The notes: generated by a model not told the origin, from the letters alone. Shown: positions 6,622 to 15,806, numbered from the stretch's first letter. The stretch is DNA of 64,000 nt from Neobacillus pocheonensis (GCA_023702235.1 JAMQCR010000002.1:1054001-1118000), one strand, 5' to 3'. Translations and numbers: made by a program.

Positions 6622-9304
6622 GATGTCACTGCACCGTTAACCCATGCGCTTCTTTCGAAATATGCAATACTGATTGAAGATATACTAGGCAATAATAGAG
6701 AACAAGGTGAACAAATTAAAAAAGACCTTTGGGAAAAACAACTGGACAATTCTTTAAATGATGAACCCTTCTGGATTTCGAATAAAGATGTGAAAGAATT
6801 AAAGGAATGGATCGATGAAAAGACTGGCATTGATGTGTTTTATGGAACCCAATTTCTCCAATCCTTAAGTGCAGAGAAAATGGCGAACCACCTTAGGACG
6901 AATCCGCTTCTTCCATATGGTTTGGTCGTAAGTCAACATCAATGGCAAAAAATTAATCAGCAGGTTCTTTCAGGAAGAATGTTTAAAAGTCCTGTTCCGA
7001 TTTTCATGCGTGAGGAAATGAACAGCGAAAATCACAAACCATCCTTTGTGATCATTAACGGAACGGAGAAAGAGCTATTAAGTGATAAAAATCAATTCAC
7101 CAACTGGAAAATAAAGATTGCTAAACAAACAGAAGAAAAGAAAGATACTCTCATTGAAATAGAAAAAACAGAAACCTCCTTACGTCGTATTTTAAAAGAA
7201 ATTGATCGATTTATATCAAGCAAGCTTGCTAGTGATCTCGAGAAAACTTTCAATCAGGAACAGAGCGCTCTTCTTTCTAAGAAAACGAAATTACAGGAAA
7301 TCACCACACAAGAAGAAAAAGAGAAGGAATTACAGCTTCAGCTAAAGAGCAGCGGGAAAAGACAAAGCGAAAGATAGAAAAGCTTACAAGAGATGTGGAA
7401 ACATTAGAGGATTTTGATCAAGAAAAAACGCTTCATCAAGAAAATAAACAGGTGAAACTAGAAAAAGAGAAACAAAAGGAAGCCTTGGTCATCGGGCAGC
7501 AAGAAATAGGAAAAGAGCATGAAAATATTGTTGAACTGCAAAACAAGTGGAATCAAACGTATTTGGAATGGAAGCTTACAACCGAACAAAATATAAAGGA
7601 GATTGCCTTCTTTATTAAAGAAGCGGTTTTTCCTGCTGATGAAAAAGCTGACTCATGTGAAGAGGTACCGCGCTTATCACCACATTTATTAGAAGAGATA
7701 AATGGAAGTATCGAAGAGCTAAAACAGCTCCAAAAATCAAAAGAAGAACAGGCTAGAGAATTACTCGTTATTCAAGCAAAAAAAGAATCCGAACAAAAGC
7801 AGCAAAAGAAATTAGAGAAAAAACTCAATACTCATACTACGGATTGGAATAAAGCGCCAGAACCAGATGAACCGATGAGTATATTAGAAAATATGCTGCA
7901 AACGGCACAGAAGGAAGCGAAGGCAGCGGAAAAAGAAGAACGGGACCAAGGAACGGCTGTAACAGTCGCAGAAACGTCCCAAAAGCATGCAACCGAACAG
8001 CGTGACAAGTTAGGAAAGAAAGTATCAAAGCATGAAAAACAGCCTGAAGAATGGGAAGACCTTGACTTAGAAGTAAAAGCAGTTGAAATTAAAGACCAAA
8101 CGAAAAGAACGAAAGAGGAAATAAAGCAGGCTGAGAAACGCCAAAAAGAAACAGAAGCGAATATTACTGGTTATGAAGGAGATTTGTTAACCTTATCCGT
8201 TATCCTAAAGGAGGAAGCGGCAGCATTTACTGATACAGATTTAGAAAAAATTAAGAGTCAAGGAAAGCAATGTATCTTATCCTGGTGCGAAGAACATCAA
8301 GCTATTCAGGAAGAAGCCAAGAGAAGCATGCGAAAATCGAACAATCATTGCGCAATTTAAAGATCACGATTGAAGGAAAGGATTGGGAGATTCGGTTTAA
8401 AAATGAGGTATTAACAACATTAGACCATATGGATACGAGGCATTATTCGTATATTCAAAGTGTAGTTAAAAATATGAAGCGTTTTTCACAAAGTGGATTG
8501 GAACAATTAGAACGCGACAAAGAAAGGGCAGAAAAGGCACAAAATTTCTGGGCCAGCCGTGCCAGTATGAAGGTCATGAGCATTTCAGAGGCCATTCGTT
8601 CAATGATTGCAAAAATGAAGCTGAAAAATGAACGAGGATCCTTTCCACTCGTCCAGCTAAAAGAAGACATCTTACCTAAACAGGCTGAAGATATCGAGCC
8701 GCTGCTGAAGCAGCATTTTGTAGCTGCCATTAACAAAATTACTAAGCAATTTGATATGATTGATGATACTAATCGAGCCGTAGACCAAGAAATAAAACAA
8801 CTTATTAGTGATGAACAAATTTTGTTTGTATCACTACGAAATCGATATCCTGAGCTACTCGTCTATAATATGCGAACTGATAATGCCTTTATGTACGGGA
8901 AACCGCAAAGAGAGCATTATTCAACTTGGCAGACAATTAATCAAGGTTCAAAGACGAAATCTGATGGTAGTGGAGGACAAAAGCTATCAGCCCGAATGAT
9001 TATGATGATGATGTTATTATCAGTTAAAAACGAAACAGATCAAAGTTGGGTTCCTTTAGTCTGTGATAATCCGTTCGGACAAGCTGCATCGGCACATGTC
9101 CTCGACCCGATATTCTCAGTTGCCGAAAAACTGAAGTTCCAATTCATTGTCGTCACTCCGCCCGAACTTGTGAAGACGGAAATCAGCCAAAGATTTGATG
9201 CTTAATATAAATTGGACTTCATTCGTGAAAAAGGAAAAGAAATTGTTTCGGACACGATTGTTCCAGCATTTCGGATTTACCAGGGAGAGGAAGTGGCTCA
9301 ATAA
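6622..9304 (+). pseudogene. SMC/SbcC-like coiled-coil ATPase, 3' portion, broken
   Basis: Conceptual joining of three frames gives about 890 residues: a globular start (VTAPLTHALLSKYAIL), very long Glu/Lys-rich coiled coils (about 7100-8250), and an ABC-type head with signature GGQKLSARMIMMMMLL and Walker B PLVCDNPFGQA. The Walker A end is missing, so the 5' part is lost. Frameshifts lie near 7340 and 8325, and an in-frame TAA at 9203 precedes a further 32 conserved-looking codons to 9304. Such ATPases serve in chromosome condensation, DNA repair or anti-plasmid/phage defence (MukB/Wadjet JetC-like); partner genes are absent, so the exact family is not fixed. Confidence 0.7.
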
Positions 9305-9337
9305 GGTAACACAATGATAAAACTCGAGGATTAGCGT

Positions 9338-9373
9338 AAAAATCTCACTTTCTGTATGGAAGGTGGGATTTTT
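9338..9373. terminator. terminator after the SMC-like pseudogene
   Basis: AAAAATCTCAC (from 9338) pairs with GGTGGGATTTTT (to 9373) with G-U pairs, loop near TGTATGG, followed by further Ts. Confidence 0.65.
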
Positions 9374-9609
9374 ATTTGTCAATTTGATTAATCGTTTTTT
9401 GGGGGTAAATTCAACTAGCTCTTGGGTCTCATCACGTAAGTGACAGTTAGAATAGGTCATCATGCATTCGCAAAATACCATTAGCAATTGATGTCGTTTT
9501 TTAGAAAATCCTATTTAAACTATTTTGCCACTTTAGCGAAATAAACAAATTGCCCGCCCTTTTTATTTGAATTCAATTTCTATTGACTCTTTTTTCACTT
9601 TTATTGTAT

Positions 9610-9771
9610 TCAGGTTGCATCAATCGATACATGCTGATCATCCTTTAAAATGATTTGGATAGAGTTCATATCGTATGGGTGACCTCCTGTAAACTCGCCA
9701 TATTTCTGCAAGTCGCCCCTAATTTTTCCGTAATAAACTTCAATAGTGACTTCATTGTAGAAACGTTCCAT
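9610..9771 (-). CDS. 53-residue conserved-looking small protein
   Basis: The minus strand encodes a compact beta-rich peptide beginning MERFYNEVTIEVYYGKIRGD and ending LKDDQHVSIDAT. Codon use and amphipathic strands look real. AAAAGGA directly abuts the ATG, which is too close for a good SD sequence, and an in-frame stop lies just upstream, so the 5' end may have been altered. No recognisable family, and no partner gene apart from a weak minus-strand reading beyond 9610. Confidence 0.45.
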   Translation of the reverse strand: MERFYNEVTIEVYYGKIRGDLQKYGEFTGGHPYDMNSIQIILKDDQHVSIDAT

Positions 9772-9895
9772 TCCTTTTCAATAGTTGTACTTCCTTAATT
9801 CCACGACATTAACATGGTTGCCTAAAATTAAAAGAAGCCTTTGAAGGGCTTTTTAAAGCTGTTGTTATTGTACAAACGATTAGTTGAAAAAAAGT

Positions 9896-9930
9896 AAAAA
9901 GCATTAATTCACTAAGGATTAACGCTTTTT
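9896..9930. terminator. terminator of the TetR gene
   Basis: AAAAAGC (9896-9902) with TTAAT pairs with ATTAA and GCTTTTT (9924-9930), with one internal mismatch. It lies 58 bases past the end of the minus-strand tetR gene and has T runs on both strands. Confidence 0.7.
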
Positions 9931-9988
9931 ATTAAAGTAGTAATGTAAATTACTCTAATTAATTTTGAAAGTATAACCTAATCCAATC

Positions 9989-10561
9989 TTAATCTATTTC
10001 TTTCTTTAATAATTGTCTAATAGACAAAATTGCATATTCTACATAATCTTCTGGTGATCTACTACTGTGGTACTTCCAATCCACTACAGCTGCGTAAATC
10101 ATCCAGCTAAGCATGGTGGCTACTATTCTTAGATTTTCATTACTTTCATCCTGATATTTTTTTAATAGTGATTGAAAGAAAATATGTTCAAGCTCTTTTT
10201 TTATTATGGATTCTATATTCACTGTCATATCCTGATAACTTCTTTGACAGCGATCAGACAGGCTCATGTGAAATTTCGTGATTGATAAAAACACACTTTT
10301 CAGCAATTCCTCACTAAACTCTTCATTATTCGATAGTTCCTGAAGAACATTCGCCATTAATTCTTCTTTAATCACTTTTTCGAGCAAATCATATTTATCG
10401 AGGAAATGGTGATAAAAGGTTGCCCGATTAATCATGGCTCCTGATGTAATATCACTAATCTTGATACTATTGAAATCCTTTTTTTCCAAGAGTTGTATAA
10501 AGGAATCAATAATAAATTTCCTTGTTCGAATCATACGTAGATCTGTGTTTCCCACAATCAT
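9989..10561 (-). CDS. TetR/AcrR-family transcriptional regulator
   Basis: 190 residues. The N-terminal HTH has the family pattern IKISDITSGAMINRATFYHHFLDKYDLLEKVI (about residues 32-63); the helical C-terminal part would bind the ligand. ATG at 10561 follows TGGAGGTATCTT. It is transcribed away from the broken doxX gene, and a perfect 16-bp palindrome lies in the shared intergenic region beside its own -10, so autorepression is likely. It probably also controlled doxX. Ligand unknown. Confidence 0.85.
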   Translation of the reverse strand: MIVGNTDLRMIRTRKFIIDSFIQLLEKKDFNSIKISDITSGAMINRATFYHHFLDKYDLLEKVIKEELMANVLQELSNNEEFSEELLKSVFLSITKFHMSLSDRCQRSYQDMTVNIESIIKKELEHIFFQSLLKKYQDESNENLRIVATMLSWMIYAAVVDWKYHSSRSPEDYVEYAILSIRQLLKKEID

Positions 10562-10604
10562 AAGATACCTCCATTTCAGAAGATTTTCGTCATTTTATAT
10601 AATC

Positions 10605-10620
10605 TGTTGCTTAAGCAACA
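10605..10620. promoter_or_regulatory. perfect 16-bp palindrome, likely TetR operator
   Basis: TGTTGCTTAAGCAACA is identical to its reverse complement. It lies 44 bases upstream of tetR and abuts an AT-rich -10 (TATATAAAAT on the minus strand), a position from which a repressor would block RNA polymerase. Confidence 0.7.
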
Positions 10621-10888
10621 TCCTGAAGATTTTGTCGCTTGAGTGGTGATAAAACGATACCTATAATCTAAATATGGAACAAATGTTGCATATCCGACAG
10701 GAGTTTTTTTGATGTGTTCTAAATAATGATTGAAGGAGGGGATAAATGTCAAACACAACAAATTTTTCATAGAGCTATAAATTAGTATTGATATCCAAAA
10801 TATAACAAAAATGGCGGATTTTTTTCATGAAGTGTATGTGGAATATAAATATATTAATTCTAAATAACAAAAATGGGGAGGACGATTT

Positions 10889-11271
10889 ATGGATTTTGTA
10901 TTTCTAATTGGGAGAGTTTTATATGCCCTTATTTTCATTTTAGCGGGAATTAACCATCTAAGAGATTTCAATCATACAGTAGAGATGACGAAGAAGTTTG
11001 AAGCTCCTTTTCCAAGATTGTCTGCACCCGTTATGAGTCTTTTTGCGGTTATAGGTGGAATAAGCATCGCTTTTGGGATCTATGCAAAAATCGGAGCACT
11101 TCTCCTGTTTTTTTTCTAATACCAACAACTTTTATTGTCCACCGTTTTTGGGGATTGTCAGATAAACAGCAAAGAGCAATGCAGCTTGTGCATTTCAATA
11201 AGAACTTGTCTCTCTTGGGTGTAACGTTAATGATTCTGTATTTAGGTTCTGGTCCATTTAGTTTGAAATAA
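10889..11271 (+). pseudogene. DoxX-family membrane protein, frameshifted
   Basis: The first 76 codons encode a DoxX-type start (GRVLYALIFILAGINHL with the helix-loop of this four-helix membrane family); the frame then breaks at a run of eight Ts (11108-11115). In the shifted frame the protein continues as PTTFIVHRFWGLSDKQQ to SGPFSLK at 11271, giving the usual ~125 residues. GGGGAGGAC precedes ATG 10889. DoxX proteins are small membrane proteins linked to redox and thiol stress. A homopolymer slip this clean could be a sequencing error. Confidence 0.75.
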
Positions 11272-11305
11272 AGTTCATACAAGAGTTCCTACAAAATCTT
11301 AAAAT

Positions 11306-11491
11306 AGGGGTCATGCCGCGGCAGGACCCCTAATAGGGAATATGGGCGACGGTGTCATTGCCCAGTTTGCAGGGTATCGAAATGTATACTTTTTTTGTTT
11401 GTTTTTTGTGATTTTTTCGTTCTTTATGTTATGGAAGACAAGACCCCATAAGGAAAAGGGAGTCCCTATAGAACACATTCCATCCGCATAG
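11306..11491 (+). pseudogene. C-terminal remnant of an MFS transporter
   Basis: A frame running to TAG 11489-11491 encodes GPLIGNMGDGVIAQFAGYRN and a hydrophobic helix (FFCLFFVIFSFFMLW), which resembles the last part of major-facilitator efflux permeases. The rest of the transporter is absent and the 5' border falls in a GC-rich palindrome. Confidence 0.5.
11307..11330. repeat. 24-nt near-perfect GC-rich palindrome
   Basis: GGGGTCATGCCG (11307-11318) against CGGCAGGACCCC (11319-11330) pairs at 11 of 12 positions. It is markedly richer in GC than its surroundings and has no T run, so it is not a standard terminator. Confidence 0.6.
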
Positions 11492-11543
11492 TCCTGTACG
11501 ATGTAGTATTTTCTTACTGTGTTAACGGGTGCAAGAGTTATTT

Positions 11544-11574
11544 AAGGGACTGCTGCGGCAATCCCTTTTTTCTT
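11544..11574 (+). terminator. hairpin with T run
   Basis: AAGGGACTGC and GCAATCCCTT pair around TGCG and run into six Ts. No intact gene precedes it; it probably belonged to the lost transporter region. Confidence 0.6.
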
Positions 11575-11740
11575 GTTATGCAAACGGATGCAGTATAGTT
11601 GAAGATTGTGTTTAACCTTTGTTCATTAGTTCCATTAAATTGACCATCTGTTTTGGGATAAGTCCGCCCTGCACATAAGTACATTTCCATAAAATAGTGC
11701 ATACGATAATCTGTATAAATCTGTGAAGGGATTGAATAAG

Positions 11741-12271
11741 ATGTACTATACCCCTTGGATGTATCCATACCCATATCAACCTAATGTGTATTGTGCTAAT
11801 GTCCCATTGTATAATAATTATATAAGACAGCCTGATTACTGGAATATTTATGATGATGCAAGAAATAAGGTAAAAGATTATGGGCGGAAACCATTTGTAG
11901 TCAATATTAATGAGGCTGCGAAGCATAACAATACCTATCGTACAGCTTTGTGGACAGGAAATCATTTGCAAGTTACATTGATGAGTCTTAATGTTGGTGA
12001 AGACATCGGTTTAGAAATTCACCCTAACATTGACCAATTCTTACGGATTGAACAAGGTCAAGGGGTTGTGCAAATGGGCAAGAGAAAAGATAATTTAAAC
12101 TTTGTTCAAAAAGTTTATGATGATTTTGCCATTATGATACCTGCTGGCACCTGGCATAATGTAACCAATACAGGTAATACCCCTTTAAAACTTTATTCTA
12201 TATATGCTCCTCCACAACATCCATTTGGTACTGTTCATTTAACTAAAGCACAGGCTTTAGCGGTGGAATAA
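11741..12271 (+). CDS. cupin-domain protein
   Basis: 176 residues. After a Tyr/Pro-rich start (MYYTPWMYPYPYQPN) comes a single conserved barrel: GEDIGLEIHPNIDQFLRIEQG fits cupin motif 1 and PAGTWHNVTNTG motif 2, with His as the apparent metal ligands and Gln in place of the usual Glu. I chose ATG 11741 behind GAAGGGATTG over the GTG at 11723. Similar small cupins occur in Bacillus, some with mannose-6-phosphate-isomerase-like folds; the aromatic start recalls spore-coat-type proteins but that is only an impression. Monocistronic with its own terminator. Confidence 0.75.
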   Translation: MYYTPWMYPYPYQPNVYCANVPLYNNYIRQPDYWNIYDDARNKVKDYGRKPFVVNINEAAKHNNTYRTALWTGNHLQVTLMSLNVGEDIGLEIHPNIDQFLRIEQGQGVVQMGKRKDNLNFVQKVYDDFAIMIPAGTWHNVTNTGNTPLKLYSIYAPPQHPFGTVHLTKAQALAVE

Positions 12272-12305
12272 TAGAATTCTAATTAATAACTTCTTTTACG
12301 AACGG

Positions 12306-12337
12306 GGCTTTACTTCAAAGAGAAGTAGAGCCTTTTT
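12306..12337 (+). terminator. terminator after the cupin gene
   Basis: GGCTTTACTTC (12306-12316) pairs with GAAGTAGAGCC (12322-12332), followed by five Ts; 35 bases past the cupin stop. Confidence 0.85.
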
Positions 12338-12449
12338 GTTGTTCCACTAACGTGGCAGGATAGCTGAAGAATAATCATTCCATAAAAAAGGATATTCTAC
12401 ATTGGTTATAGAAAATTAACAGTTAGTCCTTTAATATTACGGAGGTAAT

Positions 12450-12650
12450 ATGAACAAAAGAAAAGTTTCTGAAGAAGAACAAGTAATTCTTATTAAAAAC
12501 CTTGAACAAAAGTGGGATATAGAGATGGGAAAACATTATTGGTATCCACTAGGCGGAGAAGTCACGGAGAACCTTACCATAAATAGATGCGGTTTTTGTA
12601 ATGATTCACGGCATATTACAGAGTGTGGTGTAAAACGGTGGCTTTACTAA
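12450..12650 (+). CDS. 66-residue protein of unknown function, possibly truncated
   Basis: A charged N-terminus (MNKRKVSEEEQVILIKNLEQ), then KHYWYPLGG and a CGFCNDS Cys pair. ACGGAGG sits six bases before ATG 12450, an excellent SD sequence. The C-terminus breaks off after one Cys pair plus a lone Cys, so a longer zinc-binding protein may have been shortened. A strong terminator follows 40 bases downstream. I do not recognise the family. Confidence 0.5.
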   Translation: MNKRKVSEEEQVILIKNLEQKWDIEMGKHYWYPLGGEVTENLTINRCGFCNDSRHITECGVKRWLY

Positions 12651-12689
12651 AAATTGGGTAAGAAGTAAAAAAGAAGTAGAAATTACAAA

Positions 12690-12737
12690 AAGATTACCAA
12701 CCACCTCGCTGATTTTTGCTAGGTGGTTGGTAATCTT
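12690..12737. terminator. long perfect hairpin terminator
   Basis: AAGATTACCAACCACCT (12690-12706) and its exact complement at 12721-12737 give a 17-bp stem with a 14-nt loop; A and T runs at both ends allow bidirectional use. Confidence 0.8.
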
Positions 12738-12907
12738 CTTGATGTTCTGAACGGTGGCTGCATATTCCCTGATATTGAACATTTTTTCTTCTCAGTAACT
12801 GACAACCTTGTTATCGCTTAATGAAGAAACTATAGGATTAATTTTAAACATTTAATAGAGTTAGTTTTTACCAATATTGTTTAATACTTCTCCACCTATT
12901 TCCAGCG

Positions 12908-13144
12908 TATGCTATCGATCAAAATAAGTTAGCCCAGGAATTACCTACTATTAAACTATCAAATGATGGATTGAAGGCTCAGCTTAAATCAATTCAAAGG
13001 AGTTTGGTTGAGGCTAAAAGGAAAGAGGTTTCCTTACCTCAAAAACAAAAGGCTTTAGATCAATTCGATAACTTGTGGCTACCTGCTCCTTTTGAAAAGA
13101 AAAATGAACTTTTAAGAGCCATGGTGGAAAAGGTTACCCTTTAG
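12908..13144 (+). pseudogene. 3' remnant of a serine-type site-specific recombinase
   Basis: An open stretch of 78 codons ending at TAG 13144 has no start codon or SD sequence. It reads as a helical C-terminal domain: LKAQLKSIQRSLVEAKRKE, then DNLWLPAPFEKKNELLRAMV, which resembles the coiled-coil end of large serine recombinases. The catalytic and zinc domains are absent. Family assignment is tentative. Confidence 0.4.
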
Positions 13145-13189
13145 ACCAACCCCTTTATTATAAGTTGTTGTTTTAAATGTTGAAGAATT

Positions 13190-13798
13190 TTACAGGCTGT
13201 TTTGATCATCCTTGTTACTTGCTGCTCTTTTGTTATTGGCAGCTACTTTGTTCTTTGATGTTCTCCTGTTTTTTGCCGCCGCGGTGATCTTTGTCACTTC
13301 TTTGTTATTGGCCTCCGTGGTAATTTTTGTTGCTTCCTTGTTATCGTCAGCCGCGTTAACCTCTGTAGCTTCGTTGTTATCTGCAGCTTTTTTATTATTT
13401 ACTTCGATTAGAGAATTTACTTGAGTAAGGATTTGGTTAAGTTTCGCGTCTATATTTTTTAGTTCTTTTCCAAAATCTTTAATTTCGGATTGCAGTTCTG
13501 CTTGGTTTAGTTGTTTAGCTCTCGCTTCTTCCAAAAGCTCTTCTAAGTCATCAACTTTTGTGTCTACATTGACGATAAGGGACGAGATTTTTGCAATGTC
13601 TGTACGGGTTGGGACATTCATCTGCTCCAAATAACGTTCTGTTGTTTCATTTAACATTTTCTGGTACAGAAGATGCATATCTAAGAGCTGCCCCATGACC
13701 TTAGATGGAAATTGTTCTTTCATTTTTTCATCGATTAGGGTACTGGACTGGTTAAAATAGTTTTTCCACATTTCAAACATGTCTAAGTTTTGAGTCAT
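13190..13798 (-). CDS. phaR: PHA synthase subunit PhaR-like / PhaE-type granule protein
   Basis: 202 residues. The N-terminal 110 residues (FEMWKNYFNQSS; NVPTRTDIAKISSLIVNVDT; DLEELLEE) match the helical PhaR/PhaE subunits that pair with PhaC in class III/IV polyhydroxyalkanoate synthases; 202 residues is close to Bacillus PhaR. The last ~70 residues are low-complexity Ala/Asn/Lys/Thr repeats (EATKITTEANNKEVTKIT) that resemble histone-like tails of granule-associated proteins. It is transcribed divergently from phaP, but phaC and phaB are not nearby, so this may be a stray granule-associated paralogue. Confidence 0.6.
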   Translation of the reverse strand: MTQNLDMFEMWKNYFNQSSTLIDEKMKEQFPSKVMGQLLDMHLLYQKMLNETTERYLEQMNVPTRTDIAKISSLIVNVDTKVDDLEELLEEARAKQLNQAELQSEIKDFGKELKNIDAKLNQILTQVNSLIEVNNKKAADNNEATEVNAADDNKEATKITTEANNKEVTKITAAAKNRRTSKNKVAANNKRAASNKDDQNSL

Positions 13799-13917
13799 TT
13801 ATTGGTCTCCTCCACTATTTCCATTTTTGCTAACACTTAGGTTACCTAATTAATTATAAATAAAGATTAGGGTAAAAATATGAAGAAAAAGTAAAAAATA
13901 CTTTAAATATATATTAT

Positions 13918-13946
13918 TTGACAAACTTCTCATATAGGTGTAATTT
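13918..13946 (+). promoter_or_regulatory. sigma-A promoter of phaP
   Basis: TTGACA (13918-13923), a 17-bp spacer, then TAATTT (13941-13946). The start codon is 37 bases further on, behind TTAGGAGG. Confidence 0.8.
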
Positions 13947-13982
13947 GCATATATGATTATTTATTATTAGGAGGTTTTTAAA

Positions 13983-14495
13983 ATGGAATTAAACAATGAG
14001 TTTGTTTCTAATCTAGGTGAATCTCTATTAAACATTTGGACAAACAGTTTTGACAAGGTGACGGCTTCTCAAAAAGAAGTAGAAAATCTTTTGCTTCAAG
14101 CATTTATAAGCCAGGAAGAATCAATGGAGAAACTTGCAGGCGACATAGACTTAATCCAGGAACAACACAAAAAATTAATTGCAGAAGTTCGCGATTACGT
14201 AAAGCAAAATATTGAAACAGTTTACGGTGAACAAACTAGCCAAACTTTCGAAAAGTGGAATGCTCAACTAGATGAAATATACAACCGTGTTCAACAGTTA
14301 ACCTCCACTCCATACAAAGAAAGTGTAAATTTATTAAATCAGTCACAAGAGCAGTTCCAACAATCGATTAAAAATAGTATCGAAAAGCAAAAAAAGACTC
14401 GTGAAGAAGCTTTAAATCAATTTAAAACTGCACAAAAAGGATTTATGGATTTATTTGAATCCAACACAAAAATGGCATTTAATTTGTTTAAATAG
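13983..14495 (+). CDS. phaP: phasin, PHA granule protein
   Basis: 170 residues, entirely helical and Gln/Glu/Lys-rich with heptad character (QSQEQFQQSIKNSIEKQKK), no Cys and no signal peptide. Length and pattern match Bacillus PhaP, which coats poly(3-hydroxybutyrate) granules. ATG 13983 follows TTAGGAGGTT. It has its own consensus promoter and lies back to back with the PhaR-like gene, the same divergent layout as phaP versus phaQRBC in Bacillus. Confidence 0.75.
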   Translation: MELNNEFVSNLGESLLNIWTNSFDKVTASQKEVENLLLQAFISQEESMEKLAGDIDLIQEQHKKLIAEVRDYVKQNIETVYGEQTSQTFEKWNAQLDEIYNRVQQLTSTPYKESVNLLNQSQEQFQQSIKNSIEKQKKTREEALNQFKTAQKGFMDLFESNTKMAFNLFK

Positions 14496-14646
14496 AACAG
14501 CGTCATCTAGCAACACAAGCTATTCTTGCAGGGGTACTAGTGATTTTATTAGAAAAATACTATTAATACTTTTTGGAAAAACATACTTGAAGTTGATTTG
14601 GTGGGGATTAAACTATTCTATCAAATAGTAATTACATAACAAAAGA

Positions 14647-15476
14647 GGTTCTGGTTCAAATATGACTTGTTGAAACATAGAATCTCAATATCCTTTTCAT
14701 CTGTATGAATTCAATCTCACTTTGGACAGAATTCACCCCTTGGTGAAGTTGTCCTTTTTTCAGCATATGCATCACCTCCACTCCACAGATAATCTGTTTG
14801 GCTGTTCGAAACGTTTTTAATTCTAGCATAGAACGGACTCGCTTCTTTATAAAGCGATGATCTTGTTCCACTATGTTATTCAAGTACTTCTGTTGTCTAA
14901 GTTGCATACCATTAGGTATGCTTTTCTCTTTTTTCAACTCTTCAATGGCTATAGGATAAGCCGGATTCTTATCGACTGTAATAACTCGAGGCTTAGAAAC
15001 ATGAAAAGACCGCAAAGCTTTCTTGAAGAAGCGCTTTGCAGCCTTTTTGTCTCTTGTTTTACTGAGATAAAAATCAATGGTGTTTCCTTCGGAATCCACT
15101 GCACGATACAGATACATCCATTGACCTTTTACTTTGATATACGTTTCATCGACTCTCCAGGAATCATTTGTTGGCTTAATGTGTCGCCGTACTCTTTCAT
15201 CTAATTCCGGTCCATATTGATGAACCCAACGCATAATCGTTGTATGAGCCATTGATAAGCCACGTTCTTCCATCATCTCCACTACATTACGAAAGCTCAA
15301 GTTGTACCGCAGGTACCATCTCACTGTTAGCAAAATAATGTCAGTCTGATAATGTTTCCATTTGAATAAATTTTGGTTTTCCATACCGTTCACAAACCTT
15401 TTGTAGAGTAGTAGTATCAGTTTGTCCAAGATTTAGTGATTACTTTCAATTGTCTTGAAGTTTATACACCAGAGCC
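14647..15476 (-). mobile_element. IS6-family insertion sequence (830 bp)
   Basis: Ends are GGTTCTGGTTCAAAT (14647) and the reverse of GGCTCTGGTGTATAA (15476), imperfect versions of the ends at 44109-44968. One full-length transposase frame lies inside. Compared with the 44109 copy, about 30 bp are deleted near the 3' end of the gene. No direct target repeat is visible. Confidence 0.85.
14656..15384 (-). CDS. IS6/IS26-family DDE transposase with altered C-terminus
   Basis: From ATG 15384 (MENQNLFKWKHY) the frame is open through the HTH (LSMAHTTIMRWVHQYGPEL) and the DDE residues: Asp in DETYIKVKGQW, Asp in VDKNPAY, Glu in VEQDHRF. The normal ending IHKLFGVAS is replaced by QMKRILRFYVSTSHI through a deletion that carries the frame into the inverted repeat. 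All catalytic residues remain, so activity is possible but doubtful. An upstream in-frame start at 15429 adds 15 residues and has no better SD sequence. Confidence 0.85.
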   Translation of the reverse strand: MENQNLFKWKHYQTDIILLTVRWYLRYNLSFRNVVEMMEERGLSMAHTTIMRWVHQYGPELDERVRRHIKPTNDSWRVDETYIKVKGQWMYLYRAVDSEGNTIDFYLSKTRDKKAAKRFFKKALRSFHVSKPRVITVDKNPAYPIAIEELKKEKSIPNGMQLRQQKYLNNIVEQDHRFIKKRVRSMLELKTFRTAKQIICGVEVMHMLKKGQLHQGVNSVQSEIEFIQMKRILRFYVSTSHI

Positions 15477-15601
15477 CTCCTTATTAAAAGTCCATCATTA
15501 CTTAGAAACATGTGGTATTCATCGGGTTCTGGAAGAGGAATGATGGGGGCTATAGGTGGTGCAACAAAGCTTGCTGCTAGAAGATTTTTATTAAAAGATA
15601 A

Positions 15602-15631
15602 GGAAAAGGCGACCTCATTGTCGCCTTTTCC
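15602..15631. terminator. strong terminator between IS6 copy and serA
   Basis: GGAAAAGGCGAC (15602-15613) and GTCGCCTTTTCC (15620-15631) form a perfect 12-bp stem with a 6-nt loop. It would shield the serA leader from upstream readthrough. Confidence 0.8.
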
Positions 15632-15779
15632 GTATAATAATCGTTTTGAAGCCGTTTTTAAAGCCTCAAATGTTTAAAAGTAATTGCCTTCTCTAAATAG
15701 AATTCCAGTTTGTGGAATGAGAGATTGTAATAATTATGTTTATTCGATATATTTTTTGTCTTACAGGAGTTTAGGATCA

Positions 15780-15806
15780 ATTGCGTTGAACCGTATCATA
15801 AGTAAA
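15780..15806 (+). repeat. 27-nt direct repeat, copy 1
   Basis: Contains TGAACCGTATCATAAGTAAA. It matches 17376-17402 at 24 of 27 positions in the same orientation, so the pair brackets the riboswitch-serA unit. Confidence 0.65.

Noticed and set aside
10746..10772. Eight-codon frame with a strong SD sequence before doxX
   Set aside because: Too short to support as a gene; could be a leader peptide but nothing else indicates attenuation.
15520..15687. Gly-rich plus-strand frame (WYSSGSGRGMMGAIGG)
   Set aside because: It reads through the strong terminator at 15602-15631 and has no SD sequence; at most the tail of a lost gene.
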